From assembly GCA_013396915.1 (NCBI GenBank), contig VWZL01002848.1, positions 62,001-126,000 on the forward strand: a stretch of 64,000 nucleotides of DNA. Reading direction: 5' to 3'. The first letter of the stretch is position 1; every line of letters begins with the position of its first letter. This DNA is from Stercorarius parasiticus. Lineage: Eukaryota > Chordata > Aves > Charadriiformes > Stercorariidae. The notes beneath the pieces are model-generated. The model searched no databases, was not told the origin of the DNA, and saw nothing but the letters and a program-made list of their open reading frames with translations. Both the position numbers and the translations under genes were made by a program. Shown piece by piece: positions 50,101 through 58,399 of this stretch.

Positions 50101-53100
50101 CGATACCTAGGATTAAAAACTCAATTTTATTAAATATGATTATAGCTGGCATGTGAGCAAAATCGCCAATCAAAAGTTGTGTCCGCATTTCTATTATATC
50201 TTTATTTCCAGCTGTTCCTAATTTTTGCAGAGCTCATGTCTGTAGCCAAAAGTTCCCCTTTCTCCTGTGAAGTCCAGGAAGAAGAAAGAATCTTGCTAAG
50301 GGTTTAAAAGAAAAGATTGCAACAGTTGACAGAGGATGAGAGACATTCCCTACTCTGCCAAAAACACTCTTTATCAAAGGATGAGGCAGTCTTGTAAAAT
50401 GGTGAAAGTTACAAATTTGAAAGAGAAGTAGCTTTCATAAAGCAGAACAGCCTTCACTTAATAGTGTGAAACTTTTTTCCTGTTTCCTTTTTTTTAAAAA
50501 AACAACTGTGAACTTTCATGCCAAAAGCCATTTCCCCATATGCTAGCGGCCTTTAAATTTATGACACATCCTTCATTCTAAAATATCCCACACTGCTTTA
50601 CAACCTCACACAAAGTTAAGCACAGAAGTAATTTTGTTCCCTTTAGAAATTGAGTCAGTTGTAGTTATATATATATATGAGCTACATAAGCATATGGTTA
50701 TAATTGTGCATAGTTTAAGATGGGAAGCGAAGAATTAATTTTTCCCCAATTAAAACTGCAAGGGAACTTTAGTAGGCAGCGTACCATTACTAAAATGGAT
50801 GGGGGCCAATACTACTTGGTTAATGAGACAGTGCTTGAAAAAGAGTCTTTCAGCACAAGGAGTGGCCACAGCCTCAGCTCGATGCCTCATTCGGAGAAGA
50901 CCCATAACCTGCCCGTGTCTTCCACTGCTTAAAACTCCAGCATCGTGTCCTCTCGCAACTCCACTGATTTACAGCAGTGCTTAAGTGGAACACTAATTAC
51001 AAAAGCTTCTGCACCTGTTGTTTCAGCAAACATGCACACAGGTAAAAAAGCCAGAGCAGAGCGTTCCTTCGTGTATTGCCAGAGCAAGCGAGCCAGGAAT
51101 GGGTGTTTTTTTTAATCTGATGTTTCGAAGCGGTGTGGGAGTAAGGGAACCACATTCATTGCTGTCACCTCGCCTACGCTGCAGGCTCTGGCTCCAGGTA
51201 ACCACACTTAAATAGAAGCTGGCAAATACACAAAGGGTGGAGGTAAACAGGGAAACAATAGAGGGAAATGATATCCCACGGAGTCCTGCATGTAAGGAAT
51301 CTGTGTCCCACACATAGTTCCCCTTTCCCTTTCCATGGTTTTATTCCAGCAAGCTGAGATGTATGCAGATTTCTACATAAGTAGCATTTGCTAGTAAATC
51401 CTGTAGAGTTTTTAAATGTTGATCTGAGAAAAGATAGTTTCTTATTTTAAATCAGGGCATTGTTTAAGCGTATGTTTTCCTTGCTTTACAAACGTGACAA
51501 GTCAGTCTAATCACTTCAGGTAGTTTCTCTTGCCAGTGGAGACGGTCATTGGTGATTGACATCAACTTTCACAGAAAATGCGATTCATGTGGAGAGAGGG
51601 AGAAAAAAGAAAGGAAACAGTAGGATTTGCCAGAGGATAGTTATGTGACGTTGGTAAAGACACCAAAGTTAAGAGGGAGTCCGGACTGAAATCCAAGATT
51701 TTGCAGTGCCCCCGTACATCGTTTAGAGAGTTGCAGGAAATGTATGGGTCACCCTTTAGATTTAACGCATAGAGAAGTCTTCGAGATCTGTTAAAGAGGC
51801 ATTGAGGGAAATTATTTCCATTCAGAAATCAAACATATGTAGAGGTTCTAACATTTTAGATGTGTTTGCTTTGCAAATTAATAATGAAGAAACACTGTGT
51901 GAAGTAGAGAAATGACAAAAGTATAGAGAAAAAAATGTTCATAACTCCATGTGGTTTTGTTAATAATATTTTCAACAATCCTACTTGCCATATTTTTGGA
52001 ATGGACCATAACAAATTAATTTTTCCCCTAAAATGTATTTTCTTTTTTGAACAGTTTTGTCTGTAGATGAGAATTATAAATGAAGACTATTTAAAATTCT
52101 GAAAAATATTTTTGTTAGCGTTGTTCCAATGAGCTGGAGGATTTGGGGTACTTTTAATAACATTTCAGTTTCAGGCCTGCTGTAGTAAATGTAGAAAATG
52201 TACAGTTTCCATATTTAGTTCATGTACAAATTACTGTGCAGGCAAAGAGGGGCAAAATCATTATAGAGGGATTTTTTCAAAGAAGCTATTAGTCTTGTTC
52301 CTAATTGCACTGCTCATTTGAAACCATAAAGGCTTATAATGGTGAATAACTTACTGAGAGGTAACTCAATTAAACCCATTTACTTTACATGGAGTTCAAG
52401 ACGCTAATTTTGGTTTTGGTAACGTAGCAGCCTAAGGTATTGATAGTACATTCAAATTCTTTTAAGGGTCTGATTTTTTTTCAGAATCGTTCAGTTTGAT
52501 GGTAAGTTGCTGTGTAGATTTCCCTAGAACAGGATCTCTGAGATTTTAACTAAGCAGCCATTATTGCTTTTGCAGAGCCAAATGATTTTTATGGTGATAT
52601 TTTTTTTGGACAGCTCAGCAGACAGACCTTTAATCAAATATAAAATATTAGTGCATTCAAAGCATTTTGTCTTTTATAAAATATGATCCCAGACATTCTG
52701 GCTTGGAATCAGATACAGCAGATGGGATTTTCTGTCTCTTTACTAAAGACGATTCTTTCTTTCCAAGTTGTGATATAAAAGAAGGTGAAAAGCTGCAGTA
52801 GAGCTGTATTTTGTAGAGAAATTTACCACTAGACAGCAGTTTGGCTTTAAGACTTGAAATCAGGAGGGCTTCTTCATGCGAGCAAAGTTTCATGCATAGG
52901 TAAGTTTTGATAGGATTAGGGCTTTCTTGCCTCCTAGGACACCTTTCAAAACATTAGCAAAGTGAAGAAATCTGGTAAGGTCTAATTTTGGTCTCTTGCC
53001 TGTTAACGAGGCAGATTCCTGACTAACAGCCTCCAGTCTTTCTGTTTGCATCCTTCAAAAACCTTTGCAGCAGTGATTCATATTAGGTACAAGGACACCC

Positions 53101-56100
53101 ACTTATGAGTCAGAACCAGCTAGAGAATATCCCACCGCTCAGGTTGGCAGGCCAGCTTCGTATGTCATCACTGGGAACTCAATGAACCAGGAATCTGCTC
53201 ACTTCTCCCCAAGCAAAAGAGTGAAGGGTGACTTTGAGCAAATGGTTATAAATCGCTTTAAAGAAAACAGCTAAATCCAGAAGGTTAAAAGCAACACAGA
53301 AGCTGAAAGTGAAAGATTATGTAGCTGTATAATTAACTATGTACCCTAGAAAATACAACCAAAAATTAATATATTCCCTGTTCCTTTGATGCAATCGAAT
53401 GGGACTGAAAAATGCACATGATGTGTGTTTTTGGTGTTTCTAATTCCTGTCTCCCACCTCCTCTCCCAGTCAGTCCAGGACCTCCATTGGCTTACCTTCT
53501 AATTCCCACTTTTGCAGGTGAGAAGCAAAGATTTGGCTATGACCGGTCAGGATATGATGTGGAGGAGTCTGATGGTGCGGATGAAGATGAAAATGACAAT
53601 GAAGATGATGATGAAGACAGTCAGGCTGAGTCAGTCCTATCCACAACCCCCTCAGTGACGGCCAGCCCCCAGCATCACCCCTCTCGACATGGCCTGCAGG
53701 ACACCCCCAGTGCTGATGAAGACATCAGGCTTCCAGACTGTTTTGCTGGGGTTCACACGGACTCTATGGATGGTCTGCCAAAAGCGCTGCTGACGAAGAT
53801 GACCGTCCTTAGCACAGTCCAGTCAGTTAGCAGGACCTCCAGGTCACCAGCAGAATTCACCCATCAGGAAGCACATGAGGATAAAGCCCAGGAGAGAGGA
53901 GCGGGTCCCCACAGTGCTGGGGATGTTGCTCCTACGTCTCCAGGTCGCCAGATGTCTGTGGATTACCCTGATCCAGAAGCAGCCTTGGGCCACTCCTTAC
54001 TATCAACTGCAGCTCTTACAAAGGTAGGAGTGTCTGACTCCGGGGGAGAGAGCGGGATTTTAAATCCTCCTTTTAAAGATCTTTTTGGAGATTTTTCAAA
54101 GATCGAAATGTTTGCCCTCCCCTTCATTCTTAGAGCTGTTGGCTGATGAGTTGTTAAGAGCGTTGACAGTAAACGAAGCACAGATGTGTAGGACTCTAGA
54201 AACAACGATGGTGTAGGAACACTGTCAAACTCTTAGTTTTGATTGTAGTCTCCCTGAAAGGATTAATTGTAGTATGGTCATTTCAGCTGAAGTTTGGAGC
54301 TGGTAGATTGTATTTCAAATAAGAAGGGATATAACAGATATGTGGAATGAACATATGCTGGTCGTTATGAAGTTTTCAGAGGAAAGTGATAGGATTCAGA
54401 AGCCATTTTACTCTGAAATACGACGATAGAATCATTGGTAATTCCCAAGGGAAATTAATCTAGTCCCAGAGGTTTTGCTTTATCACTATAACAAAATTGT
54501 GCAATTGCTTATCTCTCTTCCAAATATGCTTGGTAATAGAATTAGAAGGAGCACCAGATGTTCGAGGAAACTAGGAGATTGCCCTTGCACAGTAACAAAA
54601 GGAGAGACAAGCGCAGAACTGAGACCTGAGTTCTCAGTGCTCTCTTTTTTTCTCCAACCTGAAAGAACATTTTGATCAGAAAAGGATCAATTTTGCCCAT
54701 GTCTATTCTAGACGCAGGGCTCTTCAGAGCATGCAGAAAGATGAGGTCAATCTGCATGGAAGGCAGCAGGAGCGTTCAGTAATTTTGACGACTATTGTCT
54801 TTAAAAATCCGCTGAGGAAATCACAGAGGGGAACTGGCAGTTGTTAAGCCTTTTACAATTCAGCAATATTTTAATGGACTGTAATGGAGATGATACAAGT
54901 CACATACATGATTGACCCTAAGGATTTCTCTTGAAAGTTTTGAATTCTAACTGCAGACCATAAAGGCATTAGAGCTTTCCAGAATAATGCTCAGAAAAAT
55001 GTGAAGCAAAACGTAGTTTAAATAAAGGAGTAATTACTGCCTTGTCGGTGATGAATGCAATATTTACAAAATGTATATGCATACAGTTATAGAAAAATAA
55101 GCAGCAGGAAATTTTCAAAAGCATAAACAGCAAGTAAAGAATTCATTCCAGTTTAAGTACTTATTGGCTTGTTTTTTCTTTGAAAATCTGTACTACAATC
55201 TGTATTTTTTACAAAATTTAAGATAGTGAACTATTGACAAAAAACAGTAAAAATTATTGCTGCATTTCATTGTTTGACACAGGTTAATTCCTGCTTGTAA
55301 GAACTGTGAGTCTGTATGACAAATGTAAATTGGTGCAATTTTGTAGTATGACAGATAATAAAACGTAGTGGTCTCTGATCACTGTATATACCTGCCACAA
55401 AAGGGGTAGGATCTTAATATTTGGATTTGGGGTTTCAGTTGTTGCCAATAGATACCAGAAAGTCAGTTGACTGAGTTTATTCCTTCATCGAACAGAGCCA
55501 CTGAAGCTTGTAGAAAATACTCACACGATTAAAAATGTTGAAAGGTCTTCATTAATATAGCTTTAATAATTGTCTACATTGATATATTTTCAAAAGAGGC
55601 ATGTAAGTAATACAAGGCAGTAATTCCTTTCTAGACTACCTCCTCCTTTCGGACCAAAAGAAGTGGCAACCATGTGCCTCATGGTTAATCTACATTCTGT
55701 TCCTATTGTGAGTGGCTGTGGATCCCACTTCTTGCAGTTGAGACAAGGGGTCAAGGTGGATCAGGAATGCTGTATGTTCCTTCAAAAGCATCCATACCAG
55801 TTATCAGGATTTCTTGTGAGATGTCAGACAGGACTTAATTCTGAGAAAGACGTTGTCTTCATTCTCACACCCATCTTCCCATTTAGACTGGTCAGCGCTG
55901 CATAGTCAGTAAATCATATTCTGTTTTAAGCAATGCGTTTCCTACCAGCAGTTTTCCAAAGCATTTCTGTTCGGGTTTCGGTTTTGTGCCTGCTCTAGAG
56001 ATTTCTTGAGAGTTTGGTCAAAACCACAGAATTACCATTTAGGACTATATAAACTAAATAAAGTTGCACCACTCTTTATGTGTTGTGAATATGCCTAAAA

Positions 56101-58011
56101 GTAAAAGATACGACGAAACTGAAATTGCAGTTTAAGACTTCTCCTTTTAGGAGTTTTTAGGAAAGGAGTTGCCAGCCTTGGTCGGTAACACAGGCTATAT
56201 GAGAAGAAAAGGGAGCATATAAATATGATTGTCGGGCCAGGTTTGAGCACTAAATCACAGTGAGCTGAGGCGGCAGCAGAATGTGGGTCCCACGTCTCAC
56301 TCCAGTATCCGCCCATCACCACCGCTTCTGTGGGCGCTGTAGTTGTCATCCATCTCTTCTAATTGCTTATTGCCCATCTTCCACATAAGAAGCACCTACA
56401 GAAAAACATGCTGTGAGGCTGCCTCTGCCTGCCAGAGGCTGTAATGGCTCCAGGAGAGGAACCCGGTGCATCAAAAATGCCATCTTATGCTTATTTAACC
56501 TTCTTGCCTGAGGTGATTTCCACAGAAAACAGTTCTCCAAAGCCTTCTCGCTCCTTAGAAAACACATACAAAGGATATTCAGCAACGTTTTCAAGTACTA
56601 CTGTTCAAGACAAATTAGCCAGGGTAATTAGGAGAGGAAAATTCAATTAGTGGGCGAGGAAGGAGTTGGAAAAAGAAAGGAAGGAAATTAGTTCATTGTT
56701 CGAGCTGGGCAGTATATACTGTGAACCAGTTTGATGTTGTTTTTTTCTTAAAAGGCGGTGTGGGAAGCCCTCCCAGCTACCTTGCGTTTTCATTTCACCC
56801 AAGGATAGCGGCGGCCGCCGCAGTAACATGCCTGTGTTGTTCTTTCCCAGAGCACACCCTCCGTCAGCTCCCCCTCCTCGCCGGTGGACCGCAGCATGCC
56901 GACAACAGCACCGTCCCCCTACGCCGAAATCCCAGAGGAGAGGCTGGCCGGATGCCCGCAGCAGGCCGCCGAGCTGAGGGCTCCCCAGACTCATCTCTTC
57001 AGCCACCTCCCACTCCATTCCCAGCGGCAAGCCAAGGCACCCTACGGCACGCCGGCACCACTTGGTGGGATTCAGGTGGTCCCCGCCGGCCTGGCCACTT
57101 ACTCCACCTTCGTTCCCATCCAGGCGGGGCCGGTGCAGCTCACTATCCCTGCCGTGAGCGTCATCCACAGAACTACCAGTGCCCTCAGCGAGACGGGTGG
57201 CCCAGCCACCGGCACTGCCGCCGCCCCCAATCCCATGGGAATCGCCGAGGTGAACAGCGTCGTGCCCTGCATTCCCATCGGCCAGGTGAGCGTGCCGGGC
57301 ATCCAGGGCCTTGGGGCGCCCAGCCTGCAGCCTCTGCCGCCGCTGGGCATGGAGACGGTGAACATCTTGGGCCTGGCGAACACAAACATCGCCCCGCAGA
57401 TGCGCCCTCCAGGAATTACCCTCAACGCTGTGGGCCTCCAGGTTTTGGCAGCCAGCGCGGCCCCACAGGGCAGCCCCAGCCCGCAGGCCCACATTCCTGG
57501 CTTGCAGATACTGAACATCGCCCTGCCCACCCTCATCCCCTCCATCAGCCCCCTGGGCGCCGAGGGGCAAGGAGCCTCCGAGGTGCCCGCCTCAGGCAGC
57601 GAGGCCCAGCTGGAGCCGGCACCCGTTGGCTTCCCCACCACCGAGGTCATCCAGGCTGGCAGGGCCCCTTCTCCTCCTCCTCCTCCTCAGCGGTACAGCG
57701 GGAAGAGCCATCCCGAGCCCGCCCCGCCGCTGACCGACAGCCCAGGGAAAGTGGATCCTGAAAAGACTGACCTGGTGAACCCCGCCAAGGCAAAGCGTGA
57801 TGTCCCTTCCCTCCCGGTGAAGAGGGCCGCCCCGGCAGAGCCCCGCTCCAAGGCGAATCCCGAGGCGTTAACCAAGTCCTCCCCGGTCCACCGAACTGTC
57901 TCCCCGGACAGACAGGTACACAGGCCAGCCGCCTTGACCCGGCGGCAAAACACGGTGCAGTTTAGCGATGGCAGCAGTGACGATGAGGATAGACTTGTAA
58001 TAGCAACCTAG
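8139..58011 (+). CDS. HIVEP1: HIVEP1, ZAS-family zinc-finger transcription factor, spliced, 5'-partial
   Basis: Spliced CDS joining 8139-8192, 27792-33739, 40368-40501, 41861-42036, 44061-44165, 53518-54023 and 56851-58011. Phases agree at every junction and there is no internal stop: 8084 nt including TAG. The product is a nuclear DNA-binding protein of the ZAS family, known to bind kappaB/enhancer motifs and regulate viral and cellular promoters. Seen: two widely separated C2H2 finger pairs (about residues 409-457 and 2079-2129), each followed by an acidic stretch, a CCHC finger (955-976), basic nuclear-localisation-like motifs, long Ser/Gln-rich linkers and a C-terminus ending DEDRLVIAT. 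Numbering assumes 13 codons plus one base in an upstream first coding exon, as in human; that exon was not found here. The paralogues HIVEP2 and HIVEP3 share the fingers. I assign HIVEP1 because linkers outside the fingers also match the human HIVEP1 protein as I remember it; no alignment was run. Confidence 0.96.
8840..9850 (+). mobile_element. Probable LTR-retroelement-derived segment
   Basis: This ~1-kb stretch is clearly GC-richer than the intron around it. It has purine-rich blocks followed by a polyadenylation-like CATTAAAC near 9243, then GT/CT-rich sequence (TGTGTGTCTGTCTG-like) with TATATATG near 9738. The pattern resembles an avian endogenous-retrovirus LTR and leader. I could not fix the ends or find a target-site duplication, and no gag, pol or env frame is visible. 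It could instead be an unrelated old repeat. Confidence 0.4.
10020..10620 (-). mobile_element. Old, degraded CR1 LINE fragment, antisense
   Basis: The + strand carries blocks typical of the reverse complement of old amniote CR1 3' regions, in the expected order: a GGGTCCATCTGGCCC block near 10106, CCATGAATCTTTTTGATTAA near 10280, AGCTTCAATGGGCGTCCCCT near 10404, and a CTTCGTGATTTTATGAACCT block near 10481. Spacing is roughly preserved but many substitutions and small indels are present, which suggests an insertion older than the other CR1 copies here. Ends are approximate, and the match is to remembered consensus, not to a search. Confidence 0.6.
13146..13753 (-). mobile_element. Solo LTR (avian endogenous retrovirus, ERVL-like), copy 2, antisense
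   Basis: A 608-bp LTR whose + strand starts TGTCGTGGTTTAACC and ends AACCAGCACA, giving canonical TG...CA ends on both strands. It has a perfect 5-bp target-site duplication, TGCAG at 13141-13145 and 13754-13758. Its sense strand is minus: AGCAATAAAAAGC (reverse complement of about 13471-13484) aligns with the TATA region of the copy at 1915-2500, and other blocks (the CATATGACATCATGC-like segment and the TTTGCTTTACTTAT segment) are shared. No adjacent retroviral genes remain. Confidence 0.9.
21040..21915 (+). mobile_element. CR1 LINE fragment, sense orientation
   Basis: Starts with AACAAGGGGAGAGCAGTGGA and a degenerate block encoding a CR1 reverse-transcriptase-like segment (ACTTTAACAAGGCTTTTGGC, then ACTGTCTCCC). 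It continues through TGCACCTGGG, GGGCCCTCCAGTGGAGGA, TCAGCCTTGAGAAGAG and GGACTAGAGATTTGCTGAGG, and ends near CACCTGAATTATCTTGTGAT. This block order is that of avian CR1. The frame is broken repeatedly, so it is a dead, 5'-truncated copy. Boundaries are approximate to a few tens of bases. Confidence 0.85.
22795..22915. repeat. Palindromic repeat relic with perfect 11-bp hairpin
   Basis: TTGGTGACTGA at 22843-22853 and its exact reverse complement TCAGTCACCAA at 22862-22872 flank an 8-base loop. The surrounding AGTTAGGCACCTGAAATAAG resembles an old palindromic amniote repeat with TTAGGCACC motifs. A related block (TTTAGGAGCTAAAGTTTAGG) occurs near 23504. The family is not identified. Confidence 0.45.
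23495..23560. repeat. Second relic with TTAGGCAC-type motifs
   Basis: AGATTTAGGAGCTAAAGTTT followed by AGGCACTTGGATTTGAAAAC resembles the motif set of the palindromic relic about 650 bp upstream. It is short and heavily diverged. A shared family is inferred from motif similarity only. Confidence 0.3.
27792..33739 (+). CDS. HIVEP1: HIVEP1 giant coding exon 4 (5948 nt)
   Basis: The acceptor TTAACAG ends at 27791 and the donor is AAG|GTACTT at 33740. This single exon encodes 1983 residues (about 32-2014), roughly three quarters of the protein. In order it carries a Lys-rich segment, Ser/Thr/Gln-rich linker, the ZAS-N C2H2 pair, an acidic stretch ([13 protein letters not shown]), conserved Ser-rich motifs ([16 protein letters not shown]), the CCHC finger, the basic motifs RKRRKMK and PPKKKRIR, a Ser-rich block (about residues 1290-1316), the [17 protein letters not shown] motif, and a conserved tail with [14 protein letters not shown]. 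There is no natural ATG near the 5' end because translation starts in an upstream exon. Unspliced, the frame runs 28 codons into intron 4 before a stop. Composition is AT-richer than the last exon. Confidence 0.97.
28922..29068 (+). other. HIVEP1: ZAS-N C2H2 zinc-finger pair
   Basis: Two fingers in tandem joined by the linker TGERPYP. Finger 1 has zinc ligands C409, C412, H425 and H429 (CEYC ... HIRSH). Finger 2 has C437, C440, H453 and H457 (CVTC ... HKKSH). Paired fingers of this kind in ZAS proteins contact kappaB-type DNA. All eight ligands are intact, so binding should be retained. An acidic Ser/Glu/Asp stretch follows, the usual ZAS arrangement. Confidence 0.95.
30560..30625 (+). other. 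HIVEP1: HIVEP-type CCHC zinc finger
   Basis: C955, C958, H971 and C976 within [20 protein letters not shown] followed by YC. This single finger between the two ZAS pairs is characteristic of HIVEP proteins, and its position agrees with that in human HIVEP1. Its binding partner is not established from sequence. A basic nuclear-localisation-like motif (RKRRKMK) lies about 45 residues downstream. Confidence 0.92.
31499..31522 (+). other. HIVEP1: Basic nuclear-localisation-like motif PPKKKRIR
   Basis: PPKKKRIR at about residues 1268-1275 is a classical monopartite-type basic cluster, followed by [12 protein letters not shown] and a Ser-rich tract. With RKRRKMK (30764-30784) it supports nuclear import. 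Function is inferred from the motif and from the protein being a transcription factor. Confidence 0.7.
37091..37412 (-). mobile_element. CR1 LINE 3' fragment, antisense
   Basis: The + strand begins with CAGAATCACAGAATGG and GGTTGGAAGGGACCTCTGGA, the reverse complement of a CR1 3' end. On the minus strand an uninterrupted frame (37363-37169) encodes the CR1 ORF2 C-terminus, including [20 protein letters not shown] and LDAFLCNLL. The intact short frame suggests a relatively young copy. It is 5'-truncated and lacks the endonuclease and most of the reverse transcriptase, so it cannot move by itself. Confidence 0.94.
37420..37463. repeat. AT-rich low-complexity tract (TTTTA-like)
   Basis: A run of TATTTTATTG, TTTTATTTTATTTATT and ATTATTATTTTT units directly follows the CR1 fragment. 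It is simple-sequence DNA without coding potential. Confidence 0.7.
40368..40501 (+). CDS. HIVEP1: HIVEP1 coding exon 5 (134 nt)
   Basis: The acceptor TTTCTTTCAG ends at 40367. The exon encodes [40 protein letters not shown] and IFDGG, ending after two bases of a Gly codon. This matches the HIVEP1 linker just before the second finger pair. The intron that follows begins GCAAGT at 40502, a non-canonical GC donor in otherwise strong context (GGAGG|GCAAGT). Joining to 41861 gives GGG-TAC (Gly-Tyr) in frame. The nearby GT at 40506 would add 4 nt and cause an early stop. Confidence 0.93.
40502..41860 (+). other. HIVEP1: HIVEP1 intron 5, GC-AG type
   Basis: Starts GCAAGT and ends TTACTAG. This is the only intron here without a GT donor. 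GC-AG introns are a known minority class spliced by the major spliceosome and usually keep a strong flanking consensus, as seen here. The 1.36-kb interior holds no recognisable gene or repeat. Confidence 0.88.
41861..42036 (+). CDS. HIVEP1: HIVEP1 coding exon 6 (176 nt), ZAS-C finger
   Basis: The acceptor is CTGTTACTAG and the donor AAAG|GTAGGA. It encodes [19 protein letters not shown], then the third C2H2 finger (C2079, C2082, H2095, H2099; [20 protein letters not shown]) and the first half of the fourth (C2107, C2110 in [11 protein letters not shown]). An RGRGRG basic run precedes the fingers. The exon ends after the first base of a Gly codon, so intron 6 splits the fourth finger before its histidines. 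Confidence 0.96.
42037..44060 (+). other. HIVEP1: HIVEP1 intron 6
   Basis: GTAGGA ... TTTTTCTTAAG, 2.0 kb, interrupting the codon for the Gly just after KTK in the fourth C2H2 finger. AT-rich, with no recognisable gene. Short ORFs near 42666-43185 have no identifiable relatives and lie in slightly GC-richer intronic DNA. Confidence 0.88.
44061..44165 (+). CDS. HIVEP1: HIVEP1 coding exon 7 (105 nt), end of ZAS-C finger
   Basis: The acceptor is TTCTTAAG and the donor TTCG|GTAAGA. It completes the fourth finger, [15 protein letters not shown] (H2123 and H2129), then encodes [20 protein letters not shown], starting the acidic region. The first two bases complete the Gly codon split by intron 6. 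The last base starts a Gly completed at 53518. The H-X5-H spacing is normal for this finger. Confidence 0.95.
48011..48054. repeat. TA/CA microsatellite with A run
   Basis: TTATATATATACG, then CACACACACA, TATATATT and a 13-base A run. Simple-sequence DNA, likely length-variable. Confidence 0.85.
48424..48575 (+). repeat. Direct repeat, copy A (~152 bp)
   Basis: Begins GCTAATGCTTGATTTACAAT and ends AAAGCCCACAGT. It matches 49538-49692 in the same orientation with a few substitutions and small indels. Flanking sequences do not match, so the repeat is limited to this block. It is either a local duplication or two copies of an unrecognised dispersed repeat. Confidence 0.88.
49538..49692 (+). repeat. 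Direct repeat, copy B (~155 bp)
   Basis: Begins GCTAATGCTAGCATTGATTT and ends AAAGCCCACAGT. Shared core blocks with copy A include TTTACAATGTACAGGTTA, CCAGGAAGGCTTAGGTGTAA and TTCAAAGAAGCAGAGGT. The copies start 1114 bp apart. No gene or splice site lies within it. Confidence 0.88.
53518..54023 (+). CDS. HIVEP1: HIVEP1 coding exon 8 (506 nt), acidic region
   Basis: The acceptor is CTTTTGCAG and the donor AAAG|GTAGGA. It encodes residues about 2154-2321: [19 protein letters not shown], then the strongly acidic [19 protein letters not shown], then [18 protein letters not shown] and the conserved [20 protein letters not shown]. The acidic stretch after the finger pair is the second half of the ZAS-C domain. 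The exon ends on a complete Lys codon (phase 0). Its later part is less conserved than the start. Confidence 0.95.
54024..56850 (+). other. HIVEP1: HIVEP1 intron 8
   Basis: GTAGGA ... TTCTTTCCCAG, 2.8 kb. AT-rich until about 56750, where GC content climbs sharply (GCGGCGGCCGCCGC-like sequence at 56808-56821) just before the last exon. No gene recognised. The open frame beyond the exon 8 donor stops at 54144-54146. Confidence 0.88.
56851..58011 (+). CDS. HIVEP1: HIVEP1 last coding exon 9 (1161 nt coding)
   Basis: The acceptor TTCTTTCCCAG ends at 56850 and TAG is at 58009-58011. It encodes residues about 2322-2707: [16 protein letters not shown] at the start, then [94 protein letters not shown], and the conserved end [20 protein letters not shown] with [16 protein letters not shown]. 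It is Pro/Ala-rich and markedly GC-rich, especially at third positions, unlike exon 4. The GC bias opens long shadow frames on both strands. Phase 0 entry from exon 8 keeps the frame. Confidence 0.96.
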   Translation, partial: STPSVSSPSSPVDRSMPTTAPSPYAEIPEERLAGCPQQAAELRAPQTHLFSHLPLHSQRQAKAPYGTPAPLGGIQVVPAGLATYSTFVPIQAGPVQLTIPAVSVIHRTTSALSETGGPATGTAAAPNPMGIAEVNSVVPCIPIGQVSVPGIQGLGAPSLQPLPPLGMETVNILGLANTNIAPQMRPPGITLNAVGLQVLAASAAPQGSPSPQAHIPGLQILNIALPTLIPSISPLGAEGQGASEVPASGSEAQLEPAPVGFPTTEVIQAGRAPSPPPPPQRYSGKSHPEPAPPLTDSPGKVDPEKTDLVNPAKAKRDVPSLPVKRAAPAEPRSKANPEALTKSSPVHRTVSPDRQVHRPAALTRRQNTVQFSDGSSDDEDRLVIAT

Positions 58012-58280
58012 TTTTTGTTTTTCATTGTGTTTTTATTTTTTGGGTTGTTTTTTTTGTTTTGTTTTGGTTTGGTTTTTTATAACACTTACAGGTTTCTTTG
58101 CAAACCTCCCTTTCCTTAAAGCACATTTTTCTGACACAAACCCATTACTAATCTTTGTGCAATCATGAACTCTTGACCAATAATTGTTGTTTCTTGTCAG
58201 CTCCAGCCATTTTTGTACATGTTGTATAGACGATTGTGCCTTTTTGGAGTTTTATGTTTAGAAACCTGTACAGATTGTTG

Positions 58281-58320
58281 AATATATATATATAAAATAT
58301 ATATATATAAAATATGTATA
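58281..58320. repeat. HIVEP1: (TA)n microsatellite inside the 3'UTR
   Basis: Two interrupted (AT) runs of about 14 bases separated by AAA. It lies in the transcript, so length changes would alter an AU-rich, potentially hairpin-forming part of the 3'UTR. Confidence 0.85.
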
Positions 58321-58372
58321 TTAAAACCAGGTAGTTGCTTGTGTTTAGTAAGTAAACATCCTATGTCAGATA

Positions 58373-58378
58373 AATAAA
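58373..58378 (+). promoter_or_regulatory. HIVEP1: Polyadenylation signal AATAAA
   Basis: First canonical AATAAA after the stop codon, 361 bases downstream of it, in GATAAATAAAGG context. It is the best candidate for the main mRNA 3' end, though transcript data would be needed to choose among it and later signals. Confidence 0.65.
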
Positions 58379-58399
58379 GGATTAAATTATATGTTGCAC

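Larger units (their letters stand above)
44166..53517 (+). other. HIVEP1: HIVEP1 intron 7
   Basis: GTAAGA ... TTTTGCAG, 9.35 kb. It contains a dinucleotide AG tract near 45730-45745, TA/CA simple repeats (48011-48054 and 50666-50678) and a ~152-bp direct duplication (48424-48575 and 49538-49692). The rest is AT-rich and shows no gene. The open frame running into exon 8 from 53412 crosses the acceptor and is not a separate start. Confidence 0.87.
58012..58395 (+). other. HIVEP1: HIVEP1 3'UTR to the proximal poly(A) signal
   Basis: Begins with a T/G-rich run (TTTTTGTTTTTCATTG, later GTTTTGGTTTGG) and includes a TA-rich microsatellite at 58281-58320. A canonical AATAAA lies at 58373-58378, with U/GU-rich sequence downstream (TGTTGCACTG, AAATTTTTATGG). 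The cleavage point near 58395 is inferred. Longer 3' ends are possible through ATTAAA near 58986 or AATAAA at 59307-59312 and 59351-59356. Confidence 0.7.

Noticed and set aside
53412..53517. ATG at 53412 as an alternative start for exon 8
   Set aside because: The segment before 53518 is intronic: a polypyrimidine tract and TTTTGCAG acceptor lie inside it, and the encoded sequence is unlike HIVEP1.
56647..57570. 307-codon minus-strand ORF opposite the last exon
   Set aside because: Antisense shadow of a high-GC3 coding exon. It has no domain or recognisable homology.
56721..57761. 346-codon + strand ORF overlapping the last exon in another frame
   Set aside because: It starts in the intron, crosses the acceptor and reads GC-rich exon 9 out of frame. 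It is Pro/Gly/Arg-rich shadow sequence. The true frame carries conserved HIVEP1 motifs.
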